Part shown: positions 6,366 to 8,388 of the stretch, in pieces
How positions within the stretch are numbered: position 1 is the stretch's first letter
How the letters are laid out: each line of letters starts with the position of its first letter
NCBI GenBank assembly: GCA_037189665.1
Contig: JBBCIV010000076.1
Location: 1-8,388 of the forward strand
Reading direction: 5' to 3'
Length of the DNA stretch: 8,388 bases
Source: BPJO01 sp037189665
Lineage (GTDB): Bacteria; Planctomycetota; Phycisphaerae; Tepidisphaerales; Tepidisphaeraceae
Translations under genes and position numbers: made by a program
The notes under the pieces: model-generated
Database searches by the model: none
What the model was told of the DNA's origin: nothing
Seen by the model: only the letters and a program-made list of their open reading frames with translations

Positions 6366-6419
6366 GGTGTCACCAACAGCTATCTCTGCGGTCGGTGCCA
6401 CCCATCGGGTTGCACGGCT
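6366..6419. repeat. Dispersed repeat, copy B, in the convergent gap
   Basis: Bases 6397-6419 repeat 4180-4202 with 21 of 23 identities in the same orientation. The match is weakly continued upstream (TATCTCTGCG at 6381-6390 against CATCCCTGCG at 4171-4180). Two near-palindromes GGTGTCACC (6366-6374) and GGTGCCACC (6394-6402) can pair with each other at 8 of 9 positions around a 19-base loop. The repeat overlaps the SDR stop codon (6418-6420) and starts about 45 bp after the sigma-factor stop, so it sits where both convergent transcripts end and may help form both 3' ends. Confidence 0.6.
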
Positions 6420-7164
6420 ACGCGCCCGCCGGGCCGCCGAAGGTGTAGGGCAGTTCGGCGCCGGTGATGTAGCGGCCGTTCTCGGAACACAGGAAGGCAA
6501 CGCCCTCGGCGATGTCCTGCGGGCCGATCGGTTGGCGGTTCTGATCGCGCGGGCCGTTGCGGGCGTGCCGCATCGCCTGCGAAACGTCGCCCAGCGGATC
6601 GACCGGACCGGGGGCGACGACGTTGACCGTCACGCCTTGCTTCCAGGCGAAGTCCGCCATCGACAGGACCGCCCGCGTCCGGGCCGCCTTGGCGACGTTG
6701 TACGAATGGCTCGGCGACGGCAGCCGGGGGTTCATCGTGATCGCGACGATGCGTCCCCAGCGGCGCTCGGACATGGACGGCAAGACCAGCGGCACGAGCG
6801 CGAACACCGGCGACAACTCCGCCAGGCTGTCCGCGATCGCGTCGTCTGGGTTCAGCCGGTCGGGCGGATCGGGATGCCAGCCGGCGCCGGGGCTGCCGAT
6901 GACGCAGGCGTCCACGCGCCCGAATCGCGCGAGGCACTCGGCGACGAGTTGCCGGCAGCCGTCCGGCGAGGCCACGTCGGCGACGACCGGCGCGCCCGCC
7001 ACGCCGAACGTCGCGACGGCCTCGCACACGGCGCGCGCCGCCTCGGCGTTCTGCCGGGTGTTGACGATCACGTCGAAGCCGTCGCGCGCCAGCGTCAGCG
7101 CGATGCTCCGCCCCATGCCGCCCCCGGCCGCCCCGGTCACGATTGCAACACGTCGATCGCCCAT
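6418..7164 (-). CDS. Short-chain dehydrogenase/reductase (SDR)
   Basis: A 248-residue classical-size SDR, an NAD(P)-dependent Rossmann-fold oxidoreductase. Seen: the cofactor loop TGAAGGGMG (10-18), D63 in VADVAS for the adenine side, the YxxxK catalytic pair Y155 and K159 (SYNVAKA), VNVVAPGPVDP (180-190), and a C-terminal GVAFLCSENGRYITGAEL block (221-238). Deviations: the usual NNAG reads VIGSPGAG (88-95), and the serine expected 12-13 residues before the tyrosine appears as T143 (VAITM). Start at ATG 7164-7162 is fixed by a strong Shine-Dalgarno GAGGGGAG at 7181-7174, nine bases upstream; a longer in-frame start at 7233 lacks this. Convergent with the sigma-factor gene, 98 bp apart. Substrate is not predictable; a 3-oxoacyl- or sugar/alcohol-type reductase is possible. 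Confidence 0.9.
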   Translation of the reverse strand: MGDRRVAIVTGAAGGGMGRSIALTLARDGFDVIVNTRQNAEAARAVCEAVATFGVAGAPVVADVASPDGCRQLVAECLARFGRVDACVIGSPGAGWHPDPPDRLNPDDAIADSLAELSPVFALVPLVLPSMSERRWGRIVAITMNPRLPSPSHSYNVAKAARTRAVLSMADFAWKQGVTVNVVAPGPVDPLGDVSQAMRHARNGPRDQNRQPIGPQDIAEGVAFLCSENGRYITGAELPYTFGGPAGA

Positions 7165-7173
7165 GGATGTATT

Positions 7174-7181
7174 CTCCCCTC
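7174..7181 (-). promoter_or_regulatory. Shine-Dalgarno site deciding the SDR start
   Basis: The minus strand reads GAGGGGAG nine bases before the SDR ATG at 7164. It is the clearest ribosome binding site in the window and excludes the longer in-frame start. Confidence 0.75.
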
Positions 7182-7276
7182 TCGAACAGGGAAACGGTAG
7201 CGCGTACGGCCGCAGTACGGCAATTTGCATCAATCGTCACGAATGAAGGAGGAGGCAGGACGCCAATTCTACTCGT

Positions 7277-7308
7277 GAAGATTCGCGTTTATTCGTGCAT
7301 GAATCTTC
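7277..7308. repeat. Inverted repeat in the SDR-permease gap
   Basis: GAAGATTC (7277-7284) and GAATCTTC (7301-7308) are perfect reverse complements around a 16-base A/T-richer loop containing GCGTTTATTCGTGC. It is downstream of the permease (leftward, ends 7405) and upstream of the SDR. No T-tract follows on the minus strand, so a terminator role is not supported. The gap 7165-7404 holds this, the SDR leader and a solo repeat arm, and no gene. Confidence 0.4.
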
Positions 7309-7346
7309 CGGCTATGTAGCAGCGACGAAACCACTTCCCTCGAACA

Positions 7347-7364
7347 TCATGCAAAATCGTGAAT
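7347..7364. repeat. Solo outer arm of the MITE-like element
   Basis: TCATGCAAAATCGTGAAT matches the reverse complement of the left arm of the 3415-3609 element (positions 3432-3415, TCATGTGAAATCGTGAAT) at 16 of 18 positions. It also resembles the right arm end around 3593-3609. No inverted partner was found within the same gap, so this is a degraded or solo copy. Confidence 0.5.
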
Positions 7365-7404
7365 AGCGTGTCCTAATAATCAGGTCGCCGCGCATCGTTC
7401 AGTT

Positions 7405-8316
7405 CTATCGCCAGCAGAGGACGACCACGCCCGCCACCGCGGTCACCGTGCCAAGGGCGGCTTGCCAGTGGATGCGTTCCTTGCGGATGAAATACGCGAT
7501 AGGCAGCATGATGATCGGCATGGTGGCGAGGATGGTCTGCGTCACGCTCGGCTGCACGCGCGACAGCGACGCCATGAACAGCGCCACCCCGATCACGGGG
7601 CCAAAAACGCATCCAACCGACAGCATCACGACGGCTTTAGTATCTTTCAGGCCATCGACAACGGTCTTGCCGCGTCCAGTCAGCAGGATCAGCAACACGA
7701 ACGACAGCGCCCCCGCCGCCGCGCGGACCTGGGTGGTGGCGATGGGATCGTAGTGCGTGTCGCTGTTGCCCAAGGCGATGTTCGCCGTCAGCGCCCCCGC
7801 CGCCTGAAACGCCGCCGCCGCCAGGCCGAGGATCGCGCCGCGGCGGATATCCCTCAGGCTGTGCGTCGTCTCGTTTGCGGCTTGCCTGCCGGTGATGACC
7901 CATACCACGCCGATGACGGTGATGAGCATGCCGATCACCATCTGATACGTCGGCGGCTGGCCGATCATCACGTCCAGCAATGCGGCGAATACCGGCGCCA
8001 GCGCCAGCATCAATATCGACCGTCTTCCCCCCGCCAGCACGTACGCCCGAAAGAGGCACATATCGCATAGAAAGAAACCGATAAAACCGCTCAACGTGAT
8101 CCACAAAAACACCCGCTGCGGCATGTCGACCGGCCAGAACACGCCGCGCGTCAGACCGCCGAACAATCCCAGCAGCACCACCGCCAGCGACAGGCGCAGC
8201 ACGTTCACCACCAGCGAGCCGATGCGCTTGCCGGACAGCTCAAAAAAATTCGCCGCAATGACCCAACAGATAGCGGTGAGAAACGCAAACAGTTCGCCGA
8301 GACGTTGTTCAGACAT
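7405..8316 (-). CDS. EamA/DMT-superfamily permease
   Basis: A 303-residue integral membrane protein of the drug/metabolite transporter superfamily with the typical ten-helix, two-EamA-repeat layout. Hydrophobic segments lie at about 8-25, 33-54, 69-90, 99-118, 124-142, 159-182, 196-213, 227-248, 256-277 and 284-302. The cytoplasmic loop between helices 5 and 6 (GRQAANETTHSLRDIRRG, 143-160) is polar and basic, as usual between the repeats. Family members export or import small metabolites such as amino acids, nucleosides or drugs; the substrate here is unknown. Start ATG 8316-8314 leaves no room for a Shine-Dalgarno: the bases before it are pyrimidine-rich (CGCTCCCCCT), suggesting a leaderless or very short leader. 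The SDR lies 240 bp downstream on the same strand with its own ribosome binding site, so an operon is possible but not shown. Confidence 0.9.
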   Translation of the reverse strand: MSEQRLGELFAFLTAICWVIAANFFELSGKRIGSLVVNVLRLSLAVVLLGLFGGLTRGVFWPVDMPQRVFLWITLSGFIGFFLCDMCLFRAYVLAGGRRSILMLALAPVFAALLDVMIGQPPTYQMVIGMLITVIGVVWVITGRQAANETTHSLRDIRRGAILGLAAAAFQAAGALTANIALGNSDTHYDPIATTQVRAAAGALSFVLLILLTGRGKTVVDGLKDTKAVVMLSVGCVFGPVIGVALFMASLSRVQPSVTQTILATMPIIMLPIAYFIRKERIHWQAALGTVTAVAGVVVLCWR

Positions 8317-8321
8317 AGGGG

Positions 8322-8334
8322 GAGCGACAGTGTA
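8322..8334 (-). promoter_or_regulatory. Possible -10 element for the permease gene
   Basis: On the minus strand TACACT (8334-8329) ends 12 bases before the permease ATG, predicting a 5' leader of only about five bases. No Shine-Dalgarno is present. The context CTACACTGTCGCTC resembles CTATAGTGCGCTC in front of the sulfatase. No convincing -35 box. Confidence 0.3.
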
Positions 8335-8338
8335 GTCG

Positions 8339-8386
8339 AAAAACGAACGCTGCGGCGATGCGCACCCTGGGGCGCCTCGCCGCAGC
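8339..8386 (-). terminator. Intrinsic terminator for a leftward gene beyond the right edge
   Basis: GCTGCGGCGA (8349-8358) and TCGCCGCAGC (8377-8386) form a perfect 10-bp GC-rich stem, extended by an inner GCGC/GCGC pairing across a one-base mismatch. Read on the minus strand the stem is followed by GTTCG and then TTTTT (8343-8339). This fits a Rho-independent terminator of a minus-strand gene outside the window, insulating the permease promoter just downstream. The five-base gap before the T-tract makes it less than ideal. Confidence 0.55.
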
Positions 8387-8388
8387 CC

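Noticed and set aside
5947..7200. A 417-codon plus-strand open frame across the sigma-factor end and the SDR gene
   Set aside because: It spans two real genes in other frames and an intergenic repeat; the translation is low-complexity Arg-rich sequence.
7203..7219. CGTAC/GTACG inverted repeat upstream of the SDR as an operator
   Set aside because: Only five paired bases with a seven-base gap; expected by chance in GC-rich DNA and no regulator gene is nearby.

Overview
The window is a high-GC bacterial segment most consistent with the Planctomycetota, possibly a Phycisphaerae or Tepidisphaerales-like soil or aquatic lineage. This is an inference from gene content: an ECF sigma factor with a long membrane-anchored C-terminal extension, a cytoplasmic formylglycine sulfatase next to a xylose-isomerase-like TIM-barrel protein, and many intergenic palindromic repeats. 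No rRNA, tRNA or CRISPR was seen.

Layout, left to right. At 1-1025 (minus) is the N-terminal 341 codons of a GT4-type glycosyltransferase that runs off the left edge. It is divergent from a plus-strand pair: a sugar phosphate isomerase/epimerase-like TIM barrel (1093-1911) and a type I sulfatase (1958-3370), 46 bp apart. These two probably act on a sulfated or otherwise modified carbohydrate; the substrate is not readable from sequence. From 3371 to 4495 lies about 1.1 kb without an intact gene. It holds a 195-bp inverted-repeat, MITE-like element (3415-3609) with an internal 8-bp tandem array, two overlapping decayed minus-strand genes (a VOC/glyoxalase tail and a GNAT-like tail), and three palindromes.

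At 4496-6319 (plus) is the most interesting gene. It is a 607-residue fusion of an ECF sigma factor, one transmembrane helix, and a large presumably extracytoplasmic domain that resembles BtrH-N/C39-like (papain-fold) proteins but appears to lack the usual nucleophilic cysteine. It is convergent with a minus-strand short-chain dehydrogenase/reductase (6418-7164). Upstream of that, also on the minus strand, is an EamA/DMT-family permease (7405-8316). A GC-rich hairpin with a T-tract at the right edge (8339-8386) probably terminates a leftward gene lying beyond the window.

Repeats tie the intergenic regions together. A 23-bp sequence occurs at 4180-4202 and again at 6397-6419, in direct orientation on both sides of the sigma-factor gene, and the second copy overlaps the SDR stop codon. 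The outer arm of the MITE-like element recurs as a solo copy at 7347-7364. No complete multi-gene system of a new kind is evident. The strongest novelty candidates are the sigma-factor fusion and the repeat families.
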